Origin: Saprospiraceae bacterium UBA7687
GTDB taxonomy: Bacteria > Bacteroidota > Bacteroidia > Chitinophagales > Saprospiraceae
Assembly: GCA_002482845.1 (NCBI GenBank)
Contig: DLGT01000086.1
Span: 1 to 39,308, forward strand
Length of the DNA: 39,308 nucleotides
Direction: 5' to 3'
Numbering within the stretch: the stretch's first letter is position 1; every line of letters begins with the position of its first letter. Below, piece after piece: positions 15,250 through 23,323 of the stretch. The notes beneath the pieces are model-generated. The model made no database searches. It worked only from the letters and a program-made list of their open reading frames with translations, and had not been told where the DNA came from. The position numbers and the translations under genes were made by a program.

Positions 15250-16326
15250 CTAACTATTATATGCCGTTCTGATGTAATCGTTTATAATCTTTGGAAATGC
15301 AAAGTTTGATACTTTTTTGCGTTTTACCAAATAATAAGGTGGATTTATTTTTTCTAACTTATTGTTTACCTTGACTTCGTAAAAAAAGCCATGTATTTTT
15401 TGATGGGTCAAAATCTGGGTTAGCTTTCTTTTTGAAAATGAAATTTCAAAATTGAGATCGTTAATTCCGAATATTTCTTGCAGTTTGTTATTGAATTCTA
15501 GTTCGATTAATGGACGAAGGTCGAAAGTCTCTAACATTGGTAGTTCGTATAGTTTTTTCCAAATATCAGTATCAGATCTTTGGACGATGATGGTCGTATC
15601 TTCGTTATTTATACGAAGATCAATGAAATGGAAATATCGTTCTTTTCTTGGTGCTTTTTTACTTTTAATTGGTATTTGTGAAACCAAGTTTTTGATATTT
15701 GCTTCGCAAAAGGACTGAAAAATACATGTCTTACATTCTGGGTTATTTGGCTTACAAACCATTGATCCGAAATCCATCAAAGCTTGATTGAAGGATGATG
15801 GAGATGTGTATTCTATAGAATTGGAAACAAAATTATTTATGTCTTTGTGTACTTTTGGATTATCCACAGGTTCTGATATTCCTAGTATGCGAGATACCAA
15901 TCGTATCACATTGCCATCCACAACAGCATGTGGAAGGTTATACGCAAATGAAGCTATAGCGGCCGCGGTATATGGTCCCACACCTTTGAGCTTGATTAAA
16001 TCTTGGTAGCTAGAAGGGAATATTCCATCAAGACTATCAGAAACATACTTAGCTGTGTAATGGAGATTTCTAGCTCGGCTGTAGTATCCTAGACCTTCCC
16101 AGAGTTTGAGCACTTGATCTTCTTTTGCATTCGCAAGTGTAGTAATATTTGGAAATTTTCTGATAAATGCGTCAAAATATGGCTTACCTTGTTCTACTCT
16201 TGTTTGCTGAAGAATGATCTCAGAAATCCAAATTTTGTAAGGGTCTTTTGTGTTTTTCCATGGCAAATCTCTTTTGTTAGCTTCCCACCACCTTACGAGT
16301 TCAATCGCGAAAGTGTAATTATTCAT
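15250..16326 (-). CDS. mutY: A/G-specific adenine glycosylase
   Basis: Base-excision repair enzyme of 358 residues that removes adenine mispaired with 8-oxoguanine. The N-terminal endonuclease III-like domain has the catalytic Glu36 in SEIILQQTRVEQGKPYF, the helix-hairpin-helix LKGVGPYTAAAIASFA, and Asp137 in HAVVDGNVIR. The iron-sulfur ligands Cys191, Cys198, Cys201 and Cys207 have the C-x6-C-x2-C-x5-C spacing. A C-terminal NUDIX-like domain (about 230-350) recognises 8-oxoguanine. It heads the mutY-ssb-gldE-gldD cluster. Confidence 0.96.
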   Translation of the reverse strand: MNNYTFAIELVRWWEANKRDLPWKNTKDPYKIWISEIILQQTRVEQGKPYFDAFIRKFPNITTLANAKEDQVLKLWEGLGYYSRARNLHYTAKYVSDSLDGIFPSSYQDLIKLKGVGPYTAAAIASFAYNLPHAVVDGNVIRLVSRILGISEPVDNPKVHKDINNFVSNSIEYTSPSSFNQALMDFGSMVCKPNNPECKTCIFQSFCEANIKNLVSQIPIKSKKAPRKERYFHFIDLRINNEDTTIIVQRSDTDIWKKLYELPMLETFDLRPLIELEFNNKLQEIFGINDLNFEISFSKRKLTQILTHQKIHGFFYEVKVNNKLEKINPPYYLVKRKKVSNFAFPKIINDYIRTAYNS

Positions 16327-16372
16327 TGAGAAATAAGATAAATTTGGTAATCAAAAGGTCTGCATTATACCA

Positions 16373-16410
16373 TTAAAAATAAAAAAGGTCGTAATTTGTT
16401 TTACGACCTT
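16373..16410 (-). terminator. Intrinsic terminator of the downstream ECF sigma gene
   Basis: The perfect 10-bp stem AAGGTCGTAA (16401-16410, read on minus) / TTACGACCTT (16385-16394) with a 6-base loop is followed on the minus strand by TTTTTATTTTT. It sits 38 bases after the stop codon of the sigma factor gene at 16449 and isolates it from mutY. Confidence 0.85.
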
Positions 16411-16448
16411 CTGATATTCTTGTGAAAAAACTTAAAATTTCTTAACCA

Positions 16449-16985
16449 TTAAGCTGAAAGTGATCTTACTAAAGTGTAATCTCCATAACTTTCTAAAATC
16501 ATTGCTTTTAATGCTTTTCTTGCAAAAAAGATTCTACTTTTAACAGTACCAAGCGGTAGATCAAACTCATCAGCGATTTCCTGGTATTTGTAACCTTCAT
16601 AATGCATAACAAAAGGAATACGGATATTGTCTTCCAAAGAGTCTATCATTCCATTTAATTCGTCCATTAATATATTTCGATTTGCATCGTTTTCTATTAG
16701 AGCACTTCCTGAATTAATGAAATAAAGATTATCCGTAGAATCGATTATCGTGTTTGACTTTGCTTTCTTACGATAATTATTAATGAAAATGTTTTTCATT
16801 ATCGTAAAAGTCCATGCTTTAAAATTAGTGTCAGGCCTGAATTTATCTCTGTTTGTGATAGCTCTAATAGCTGTCTCTTGATATAAATCTCTAGCGTCTT
16901 CTGTATTTTTAGTAAGATTGTATGCAAATGCATTAAGCGAATCTGTCAGAACTTCAAATTTTTTATCAAATTCCAATGTTGACAT
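16449..16985 (-). CDS. ECF-type RNA polymerase sigma factor, copy A
   Basis: Sigma-70 family extracytoplasmic-function sigma factor of 178 residues. Region 2 (about 10-80) includes NTEDARDLYQETAIRA and FKAWTFTIMKNIFINNYRKK, which bind core polymerase and the -10 element. Region 4 (about 115-170) has IRIPFVMHYEGYKYQEIADEF and LPLGTVKSRIFFARKALK, the -35-binding helix-turn-helix. No anti-sigma gene or FecR is next to it, so control is probably transcriptional or post-translational by an unlinked factor. It is about 138/178 identical (hand count) to the gene just upstream at 17177, a recent tandem duplicate. It has its own promoter (17006-17036) and terminator. Confidence 0.93.
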   Translation of the reverse strand: MSTLEFDKKFEVLTDSLNAFAYNLTKNTEDARDLYQETAIRAITNRDKFRPDTNFKAWTFTIMKNIFINNYRKKAKSNTIIDSTDNLYFINSGSALIENDANRNILMDELNGMIDSLEDNIRIPFVMHYEGYKYQEIADEFDLPLGTVKSRIFFARKALKAMILESYGDYTLVRSLSA

Positions 16986-17005
16986 GATAATTATTTTTGT
17001 TGCAA

Positions 17006-17036
17006 CAAATGTACATCGATATTAAACAATAATCAA
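17006..17036 (-). promoter_or_regulatory. Promoter of ECF sigma copy A
   Basis: On the minus strand TTG (17034-17036) is followed after 20 bases by TACATTTG (17006-17013), a full consensus match. The transcript would start close to 17000, about 14 bases before the ATG at 16985. The layout matches that of the paralogue's promoter at 17735-17768. Confidence 0.75.
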
Positions 17037-17176
17037 GTTTTGATGCTTAGAATATTGTTAAGAAAATACTAATCTTTTATTTTGACAACTTTTTATCAAA
17101 TCACAAATTAGCTAAATTTACTGAAGAAACGCTATTCTACAATGGTTTACGACAAACAAAACAGAAAAATATTTAA

Positions 17177-17713
17177 TTAAGCAGATAGGGATCTGATCAG
17201 ATCAAAATCACCATAACTTCTCTTGATCATATCCTTCAGTGCTTTTCTTGCAAAAAATATTCTACTTTTTACAGTACCAAGTGGTAGATCAAATTTCTCT
17301 GCGATCTCATTGTATTTAAATCCCTCATGATGCATAATGAATGGAATCCTGATGTTATCTTCTAGAGACGTTATCATTTCTTGCAACTCATTCATTAAAA
17401 TATTCCTTCCTCCATCATTGGTGATTACATTGCTACCACTATCAATGAAGAAATTATTATCAGTCGAATCTAAGATGGTATTTGCTTTTACCTTCTTTCT
17501 ATAATTATTGATAAAAATGTTTTTCATAATGGTAAAAGTCCATGCCTTAAAGTTTGTTTCAGGTCTGAACTTGTCCCTATTATTGATTGCCCTGAATGCA
17601 GTTTCTTGATAAAGGTCTTTTGCATCTTCAGAGTTTTTAGTAAGACTGTACGCAAAAGCATTTAACGACTCCGTTAGGAAGTGAAAATTTTGATTAAATT
17701 CTATTGTTGACAT
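17177..17713 (-). CDS. ECF-type RNA polymerase sigma factor, copy B
   Basis: Second sigma factor of 178 residues, the tandem paralogue of the gene at 16449. Region 2 holds NSEDAKDLYQETAFRA and the same FKAWTFTIMKNIFINNYRKK block. Region 4 is nearly unchanged, with an identical stretch FDLPLGTVKSRIFFARKALK. Differences cluster at the N-terminus, in the linker (about 81-115) and near the C-terminus before the shared RSLSA tail. The region 4 recognition helix is identical, so both are expected to read very similar promoters; separate regulation of the two copies is therefore the likely reason for keeping both. No anti-sigma gene is adjacent. Confidence 0.93.
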   Translation of the reverse strand: MSTIEFNQNFHFLTESLNAFAYSLTKNSEDAKDLYQETAFRAINNRDKFRPETNFKAWTFTIMKNIFINNYRKKVKANTILDSTDNNFFIDSGSNVITNDGGRNILMNELQEMITSLEDNIRIPFIMHHEGFKYNEIAEKFDLPLGTVKSRIFFARKALKDMIKRSYGDFDLIRSLSA

Positions 17714-17734
17714 ACGATTCTTTATTTGTTGTCA

Positions 17735-17768
17735 CAAAGGTATGGTTTTGTTTAACAATATGCAACAA
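17735..17768 (-). promoter_or_regulatory. Promoter of ECF sigma copy B
   Basis: On the minus strand TTGTTG (17763-17768) is followed after 20 bases by TACCTTTG (17735-17742), a strong Bacteroidota housekeeping-type promoter. The leader would be about 15 bases. The bases 17749-17779 also carry GTTTAAC/GTTAAAC-like words that could form an operator. Confidence 0.75.
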
Positions 17769-17961
17769 TAAGTTAAACAAATATTTTTAAATAATTAGTT
17801 ATTTTTATTTCTGGTATGTATGAACGTAGCATTTACTGCTATTTACCTTTTATAATAGCCAATTTGGACAAAAATAATTACAATAAACTGACAAAATTAG
17901 AGATGGCTTTGCCTCGCCTTGGATGCGATGTTTGGGTATTTATTGACTTATAACCAATATC

Positions 17962-18672
17962 TTACAAATTCAATAATTGAAATACTAATGTTCCTAATGC
18001 ACTGCCAGCCAATGGACCTAAAATAGGCACCCAACTGTAATGCCATTCGCTACTTCCTTTATGTGGTATGGAAATTATGGCGTGGATAATTCGAGGGCCA
18101 AGATCTCTAGCTGGGTTTATGGCATATCCGGTAGTGCCTCCTAAACTTAAGCCAATACCAAAAACCAATAATGCAACAGGTAAGGCGTCTAAAGATCCCA
18201 AAGAAGTGGAAGGAGCGAGAATAAATAAAACACCAAGGATAAAAATAAATGTGCCTATTAATTCGGATATAAAATTGTTAAATTTATTCGGTATGGCTGG
18301 CGAAGTACTGAATGTCGCAAGTATGAGGTCCTTATTTTCTGTTACATTAAAATGGTCTCGATATGCTAGCCAAACGAAAACCTGTCCCATCATTGCCCCT
18401 GATATTTGTGCAATAACATAGATAGGAAGTTGTGTCCATTCCATCTTGCCCATCAATGCTAATGATAAACTCACTGCTGGATTAAGATGTGCTCCACTTC
18501 CTTTAGCTGCGATATAAACAGCAATAAATACGGCCATTGCCCATCCAAAAGTGATTACAATCCACCCGCTTTGTTGTCCCTTAGTTTTATTTAATACAAC
18601 ATTAGCCACTACACCATTTCCAAAAATAATCAAAATGGCTGTTCCAATAAATTCGCTGACAAATGGTAACAT
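17962..18672 (-). CDS. glpF: Glycerol uptake facilitator (MIP/aquaporin family)
   Basis: Channel protein of 236 residues with six membrane helices that lets glycerol diffuse into the cell. Both NPA boxes are present: NPA at 64-66 in HLNPAVSLS and at 186-188 in GYAINPARDLGPR. Asp190 after the second NPA-Arg is typical of glycerol-conducting members rather than water-only aquaporins. It is the last gene of the glpK-glpD-glpF operon, 40 bases after glpD, which supports glycerol as the substrate. Confidence 0.95.
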   Translation of the reverse strand: MLPFVSEFIGTAILIIFGNGVVANVVLNKTKGQQSGWIVITFGWAMAVFIAVYIAAKGSGAHLNPAVSLSLALMGKMEWTQLPIYVIAQISGAMMGQVFVWLAYRDHFNVTENKDLILATFSTSPAIPNKFNNFISELIGTFIFILGVLFILAPSTSLGSLDALPVALLVFGIGLSLGGTTGYAINPARDLGPRIIHAIISIPHKGSSEWHYSWVPILGPLAGSALGTLVFQLLNL

Positions 18673-18712
18673 AATTTTGGTTTTACGTTTTAAATTTTAA
18701 AAAATAAATATT

Positions 18713-20203
18713 TCATTTAGGGAGATATCCTTGAGCAAGTTTTGCAAAGGAATCTATTTGTTGATGATACCAATTATCATCCTTTTTTAATTCTTGCTGT
18801 AAAATACTGCAGACTTTAGGAGCTACTTCCAAAGCTACTTTTACATCAAGAAATAATAACCTAATCCTTCTAGCGAGTATATCTTCTAATGTACATGCCA
18901 TTTCGTTATGAATGGCATTATGCACATCATTTATTGTGTATTCAAAATCTTGATGAAGTTTTGCATTGTTTATTTCCATCATTAATGTGTTTATGGTCAA
19001 CAACTTTATTCTCCTTGTTTTGCATCTTCTGAAAGGAAGTGCACTTGATCTTAAGGCTTTGTTTACAGCGTCACGAGCCATTTTACGATATGTAGTCCAT
19101 TTGCCACCTGTCACGGTGACAAGACCTGATGGTGAAACTGCAATGGTATGGTCTCTTATCAAATCTGCTGTAGATTGTATATTTTTCATTTTAACAAGTG
19201 GGCGCAAGCCCGCAAAAACTGATTTGATATCTTTGATGGTCAGCTTTTGATTCGTATACAAGTTGAAATTCTCTAATACAAACATGATTTCTTCTTCTGT
19301 AGCGATAGGTTCTTCGACTATTTGACTTGTTTTGATATCAGTCGTGCCTATTACTACTTTATTGAGCCACGGAACTGCAAAAAGTATCCGTCCATCTGTA
19401 GTCTTTGGAATCAGCATGGCATCATTTGCATTATAATGCTTTTTATCTACGACAAGGTGGATTCCTTGCGAAGGTGACACAATAGGAATATGTTTTTCAC
19501 TATCTTTTTGCATAATATCATCTGCAAATACACCTGTAGCATTTATGACTACTTTTGTTTTTATTTCTAATTTTTTATGATCAATAGTATCCAAAGCATT
19601 GATACCTATGATCTTTCCATTTTCATATATAAATGAATCAAACGCCATATGGTTTATGACTGTTGCACCCTTTGAAATAGCTGTTTTGGCCAATGAAATA
19701 CATATTTGGCTATCATCAAACTGACCATCATAATAAAGAATACCACCTTTTAGCGACTTTTCTCTGATTTCAGGAATCTTTTCGATGACGTCATTTTTAC
19801 TTAAAAAACTGGTTTTGCCAATACTAAATTTCCCAGACAAAAAATCATATAACATCAGTCCAAAACCATAATAGTAATACCGCCACCAACTAAAAACTGG
19901 CAGTATAAAAGGAATTTTTTTGGTGGAGATAGGTGCATTCTTGAGCATAAACCATCTTTCGTGTAATGCACTTTTGACCATGGCAAAATTACCTTGTTCT
20001 AAATATCTCACTCCTCCATGGATCAGTTTAGTAGATCGGCTAGACGTTCCCTTAGAAAAATCAGTTTTCTCAATACAAAGTGTTTTGAATCCACGGCTTG
20101 CAGCATCGAGCGCCGATCCTAGACCTGTAGCACCACCTCCTATGATCACGATGTCCCAAATAGGTGTGGTTTCTATTGTTATTAATTGATCATTTCTATT
20201 CAT
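18713..20203 (-). CDS. glpD: Aerobic glycerol-3-phosphate dehydrogenase
   Basis: FAD-dependent membrane-associated enzyme of 496 residues that oxidises glycerol 3-phosphate to dihydroxyacetone phosphate and passes electrons to quinone. The N-terminal FAD-binding motif is DIVIIGGGATGLGSALDAAS, followed by the DAO-family signature SSRSTKLIHGGVRYLEQGNF. Later motifs include VINATGVFAD, WLNKVVIGTTD and VTVTGGKWTTYRKMA. The gene lies 12 bases after glpK and 40 bases before glpF on one transcript. Single-subunit GlpD, rather than GlpABC, points to aerobic use of glycerol. Confidence 0.96.
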   Translation of the reverse strand: MNRNDQLITIETTPIWDIVIIGGGATGLGSALDAASRGFKTLCIEKTDFSKGTSSRSTKLIHGGVRYLEQGNFAMVKSALHERWFMLKNAPISTKKIPFILPVFSWWRYYYYGFGLMLYDFLSGKFSIGKTSFLSKNDVIEKIPEIREKSLKGGILYYDGQFDDSQICISLAKTAISKGATVINHMAFDSFIYENGKIIGINALDTIDHKKLEIKTKVVINATGVFADDIMQKDSEKHIPIVSPSQGIHLVVDKKHYNANDAMLIPKTTDGRILFAVPWLNKVVIGTTDIKTSQIVEEPIATEEEIMFVLENFNLYTNQKLTIKDIKSVFAGLRPLVKMKNIQSTADLIRDHTIAVSPSGLVTVTGGKWTTYRKMARDAVNKALRSSALPFRRCKTRRIKLLTINTLMMEINNAKLHQDFEYTINDVHNAIHNEMACTLEDILARRIRLLFLDVKVALEVAPKVCSILQQELKKDDNWYHQQIDSFAKLAQGYLPK

Positions 20204-20215
20204 AGAAATTTTTTG

Positions 20216-21709
20216 CTATTTTGTTAATGATACCGAAGCATTAACAGCTTTTAACCAACCTATATATAAGGAGTCTCTATTATCATTTGATATATCTGGC
20301 GAAAAGGTTTTCTCGATGCTCCATTGGTTCTTAATGTCATCAATGCTTTCCCAATATCCGACTGCCAATCCAGCTAAATATGCAGCGCCTAGAGCAGTGG
20401 TTTCTGTAATTTCTGGCCTTACTACTTTGCAGTTTAAGACATCGCTTTGGAACTGCATAAGGAAGTCATTGACGGTTGCCCCACCATCTACTCGCAATTC
20501 TTTAATAGAAATTCCAGCATCTGCTTCCATTGCTTTAAGAACATCTACAGTTTGATAGGCAATACTTTCTAATGCTGCTCTTGCTATATGTGCTTTTGTG
20601 GTGCCTCTACTTATTCCTGTGATAGTACCGCGTGCATATTGATTCCAATAAGGAGCACCCAATCCAGCAAATGCAGGCACTATATACACACCATCTGTAT
20701 CGTCAACTTCGGTTGCTAAATTTTCAATTTCGGACGAACTCCTTATTATCTGCATTTCATCTCTTAACCATTGCACAACGGCGCCAGCTATAAATACACT
20801 TCCTTCAAGAGCATATTGGGTGTCATCACCTATTTTCCAAGCGACTGTAGTTAATAATTTATTCTGACTAATGACTGCTTTTGATCCAGTATTCATGAGC
20901 ATAAAACAACCTGTTCCATATGTATTTTTAACCATTCCAGGATGAATACACATCTGACCAAAAAGTGCTGCCTGCTGATCTCCAGCTATTCCTGCTATAG
21001 GTATATTTGTGGCTGTGAGTACATTTTGTGTGTAGCCATAGACTTCACTGCTACTGCGGATTTGTGGTAGCATATTGCCAGGAATATCAAAAATATCTTG
21101 AAGTTCCCCATCCCACTGTAATGTATGAATATTACATAACATGGTACGAGACGCATTCGTTACATCAGTAGCATGTATCTGCCCATTTGTAAGTTTCCAT
21201 ATCAACCATGTATCTATAGTGCCAAAACATAATTCACCTTTTGTAGCCTTTTCTCGCGCACCATCTACATTGTCTAAGATCCACTTTGCTTTGGTAGCAC
21301 TAAAGTATGCATCTATAATAAGTCCTGTTTTTTGTTGGATAAGGTCATCATTACCATCTTTTTTCAGCTTATCACAAAAATCTGCGGTACGTCTGTCTTG
21401 CCATACTATTGCATTATAAATGGGCTGTCCACTATTTCTATCCCAAATTACAGTGGTTTCTCTTTGATTGGTAATACCTATTGCAGCAATTTGTTGGATT
21501 GTGAGTCTGGCTTTTGTAATAGCTTCAGCAGCAACACCTATCTGAGTAGACCAAATTTCGTTTGGGTCATGTTCTACCCAACCAGACTGTGGAAAAATTT
21601 GGGTAAATTCTTTTTGCGCTATTGAGATAATTTGTCCCTTTTTGTCAAAAATTATAGCCCGGCTACTTGTAGTCCCTTGATCCATCGCTAAAATATATGT
21701 AGGTGTCAT
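20216..21709 (-). CDS. glpK: Glycerol kinase
   Basis: FGGY-family sugar kinase of 497 residues that phosphorylates glycerol to glycerol 3-phosphate and traps it in the cell. The start AMDQGTTSSRAIIFDKKGQ is the phosphate-binding loop; GWVEHDPNEIW, NQRETTVIWDR and AIVWQDRRT follow. The catalytic-base Asp is in IAGDQQAALFGQ. YGTGCFMLMNTG and LRVDGGATVNDFLMQFQ are also typical. The first gene of the glp operon, it has a strong promoter at 21732-21764 containing a small TTGAT/ATCAA inverted repeat. Confidence 0.97.
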   Translation of the reverse strand: MTPTYILAMDQGTTSSRAIIFDKKGQIISIAQKEFTQIFPQSGWVEHDPNEIWSTQIGVAAEAITKARLTIQQIAAIGITNQRETTVIWDRNSGQPIYNAIVWQDRRTADFCDKLKKDGNDDLIQQKTGLIIDAYFSATKAKWILDNVDGAREKATKGELCFGTIDTWLIWKLTNGQIHATDVTNASRTMLCNIHTLQWDGELQDIFDIPGNMLPQIRSSSEVYGYTQNVLTATNIPIAGIAGDQQAALFGQMCIHPGMVKNTYGTGCFMLMNTGSKAVISQNKLLTTVAWKIGDDTQYALEGSVFIAGAVVQWLRDEMQIIRSSSEIENLATEVDDTDGVYIVPAFAGLGAPYWNQYARGTITGISRGTTKAHIARAALESIAYQTVDVLKAMEADAGISIKELRVDGGATVNDFLMQFQSDVLNCKVVRPEITETTALGAAYLAGLAVGYWESIDDIKNQWSIEKTFSPDISNDNRDSLYIGWLKAVNASVSLTK

Positions 21710-21731
21710 ATTGGCTTTGATTGATTTAGAT

Positions 21732-21764
21732 CAAAGATAATAGCTTTTTACAATAATTTACAAA
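21732..21764 (-). promoter_or_regulatory. glpK operon promoter
   Basis: On the minus strand TTTG (21761-21764) is followed after 21 bases by TATCTTTG (21732-21739). Inverted repeats CTTTGAT/ATCAAAG (21715-21721 and 21730-21736) and TTGAT/ATCAA overlap the -7 box and start site, so they could bind a repressor. No glpR gene is linked. Confidence 0.65.
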
Positions 21765-21834
21765 TGACTAAAAATAATGCATTAAAGAAAGTGTATTTCT
21801 TGAAATTGTGAATGAAAATAAAGCTTTTTGCATG

Positions 21835-21883
21835 TTTTTAAGCATAAAATTTTGGTGTTGAAACGAAATTTTACGCCTAAAAA
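21835..21883. repeat. 18-bp near-perfect inverted repeat between divergent promoters
   Basis: Left arm TTTTTAAGCATAAAATTT (21835-21852) and right arm AAATTTTACGCCTAAAAA (21866-21883) are reverse complements at 16 of 18 positions, with a 13-base spacer. Both mismatches would be G-U pairs if transcribed on the minus strand. Outside the arms CATG (21831-21834) and CATG (21886-21889) extend the symmetry after a 2-base bulge. It lies upstream of both divergent promoters, so it cannot simply end either known transcript. An operator or a terminator of an unseen small RNA are possible. Confidence 0.65.
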
Positions 21884-21980
21884 ATCATGTTGGATCTCTA
21901 CAATATTATATCTGATAGTCCTTGTTTTATTTATGACAATCCTTTGACATCTGAAAATCCTAGGTCATCGTCTGTCCTAG

Positions 21981-21988
21981 TATCTTTG
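21981..21988 (+). promoter_or_regulatory. -7 box upstream of the HmuY-like gene
   Basis: TATCTTTG matches TAnnTTTG and lies 36 bases before the ATG at 22024. No TTG is at the normal -33 distance; instead CCTAG words flank that region, which may mean the promoter needs an activator or is read by an alternative sigma factor. Confidence 0.4.
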
Positions 21989-22023
21989 TGGCATAATTTA
22001 ATTAATTCATTAACAACCAGATA

Positions 22024-23310
22024 ATGCAAAAATATTTTACACTATTATTATTTACGATCTCATCTTCTATCCTATTTGCGCAAACGCCCCAATTGATTTC
22101 ATGTGGCGCAGGATATAACAAACAAAGTTATGTTAGGCTAAGTGACGGCACCGAAAAACAAGTCAATAATGACTCTTGGGATTTGGCATTCACAGCATTT
22201 GGAACTCCAGATGCAGGTATCTTCATTAATGAGTCGGCTGGTAGTACGATGGGCCAAAACTTACCACAAACAGAACTTTATTACGCAAATACTTCTAATT
22301 TCGGGGCAGAGATTAATCTTAGTGAAATCACAACCACAAAATACATTAATAGCAAATTGTCTTGGAATTATGGTGCCTTTAATGAAACAAGAGATACTTT
22401 AAGTCCTTTTGATTATGGTTGGGGAAGTTACAATCCTATGGCACAATCTGTAGTGGGTGACAAAGTTTATGTTTTAAAATTGAGGAATGGTGAATTCAAA
22501 AAAATAAAAATTGAATCACTAATAGGCACTACCTACACCTTCAAATATGCAAATCTAGATGGAAGCAATGAAGTTGTAAAAAAGCTTAATAAACTTGTAG
22601 ACAACAAAGGTCAGAAATTAATATTCTTTTCCTTCACTACTAACGAAACCGTAGATGTTCTTCCCACAGGTGGATACGACTTTATGTATGGTCGATATAT
22701 AGCTTTAGCAACGGATCCTAATGGAACAATTCAGCAATTATATAATGTGACAGGAGTTTTGACAGGTCCAGGTATACAAGTAGCAGAAGCTGATGGTGTG
22801 GATCCTGCAACAGTAACTTATGCGGCATATGTAAATGACTTTAGTGGTCGTACAGATATTATTGGTTTTGACTGGAAAACATTGGTAGGTACGTCTTGGT
22901 CTCTTGATGATAATAAGGTGTTTTTTGTAAAAACTGCAGATAGCAAAGTGTGGAAACTTCATTTCTTTGATTTCGAAGGTAGTCCTACAGGAAACGCAGT
23001 CTTTGAAAAAACAGACTTGGGTATTTTTTCATCTTCAAATGATGTTCAAAATATCGAAGCAGGTATCTTCCCTAATCCGGTTCAAGACCAACTATTTATC
23101 GGTTTAGATGCAAAAGAATTGACAGGAAACAACCTTGTGCTTCAGGTGACAGATGTAAATGGTCAAGTAATCATGAATCAGTCATTAGATCGTTTTTCAG
23201 GTTTCAAGATGTATGATGTAAATACTTCAATGTGGACAAAAGGGATGTATTTGGTAAGATTGACAAGTGGTGGTCTTAATGTGGTAACCAAAAAAGTAGT
23301 TAAGTTATAA
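22024..23310 (+). CDS. Secreted HmuY-like protein with T9SS sorting domain
   Basis: Exported protein of 428 residues. The signal peptide (1-20) ends LFAQ. The segment YVRLSDGTEKQVNNDSWDLAF (about 36-56) resembles the entry of HmuY-type proteins, where the WD(I/L)AF motif is characteristic; HmuY binds heme and hands it to the HmuR receptor in Porphyromonas. The similarity is by motif only, and heme-ligating residues cannot be confirmed. The last 83 residues, from AGIFPNPVQDQ to KKVVKL, form a type A T9SS sorting domain, so the protein goes to the cell surface. The TonB-dependent receptor gene follows after 13 bases, supporting a joint uptake role. Confidence 0.75.
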   Translation: MQKYFTLLLFTISSSILFAQTPQLISCGAGYNKQSYVRLSDGTEKQVNNDSWDLAFTAFGTPDAGIFINESAGSTMGQNLPQTELYYANTSNFGAEINLSEITTTKYINSKLSWNYGAFNETRDTLSPFDYGWGSYNPMAQSVVGDKVYVLKLRNGEFKKIKIESLIGTTYTFKYANLDGSNEVVKKLNKLVDNKGQKLIFFSFTTNETVDVLPTGGYDFMYGRYIALATDPNGTIQQLYNVTGVLTGPGIQVAEADGVDPATVTYAAYVNDFSGRTDIIGFDWKTLVGTSWSLDDNKVFFVKTADSKVWKLHFFDFEGSPTGNAVFEKTDLGIFSSSNDVQNIEAGIFPNPVQDQLFIGLDAKELTGNNLVLQVTDVNGQVIMNQSLDRFSGFKMYDVNTSMWTKGMYLVRLTSGGLNVVTKKVVKL

Positions 23311-23323
23311 ATTTTAATTATAA

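Larger units (their letters stand above)
21710..22023. other. Divergent regulatory region between glpK and a HmuY-like gene
   Basis: This 314-base gap holds the glpK promoter (21732-21764, minus), a large near-perfect inverted repeat (21835-21883), two CCTAG words 20 bases apart (21960-21964 and 21976-21980), and a -7 box for the plus-strand gene (21981-21988). No ORF or RNA gene is seen. Confidence 0.6.

Noticed and set aside
17714..17961. Small RNA or riboswitch in the GC-richer patch near 17905-17930
   Set aside because: Only a short GGC/GCC stem is visible and no known RNA family pattern could be recognised.
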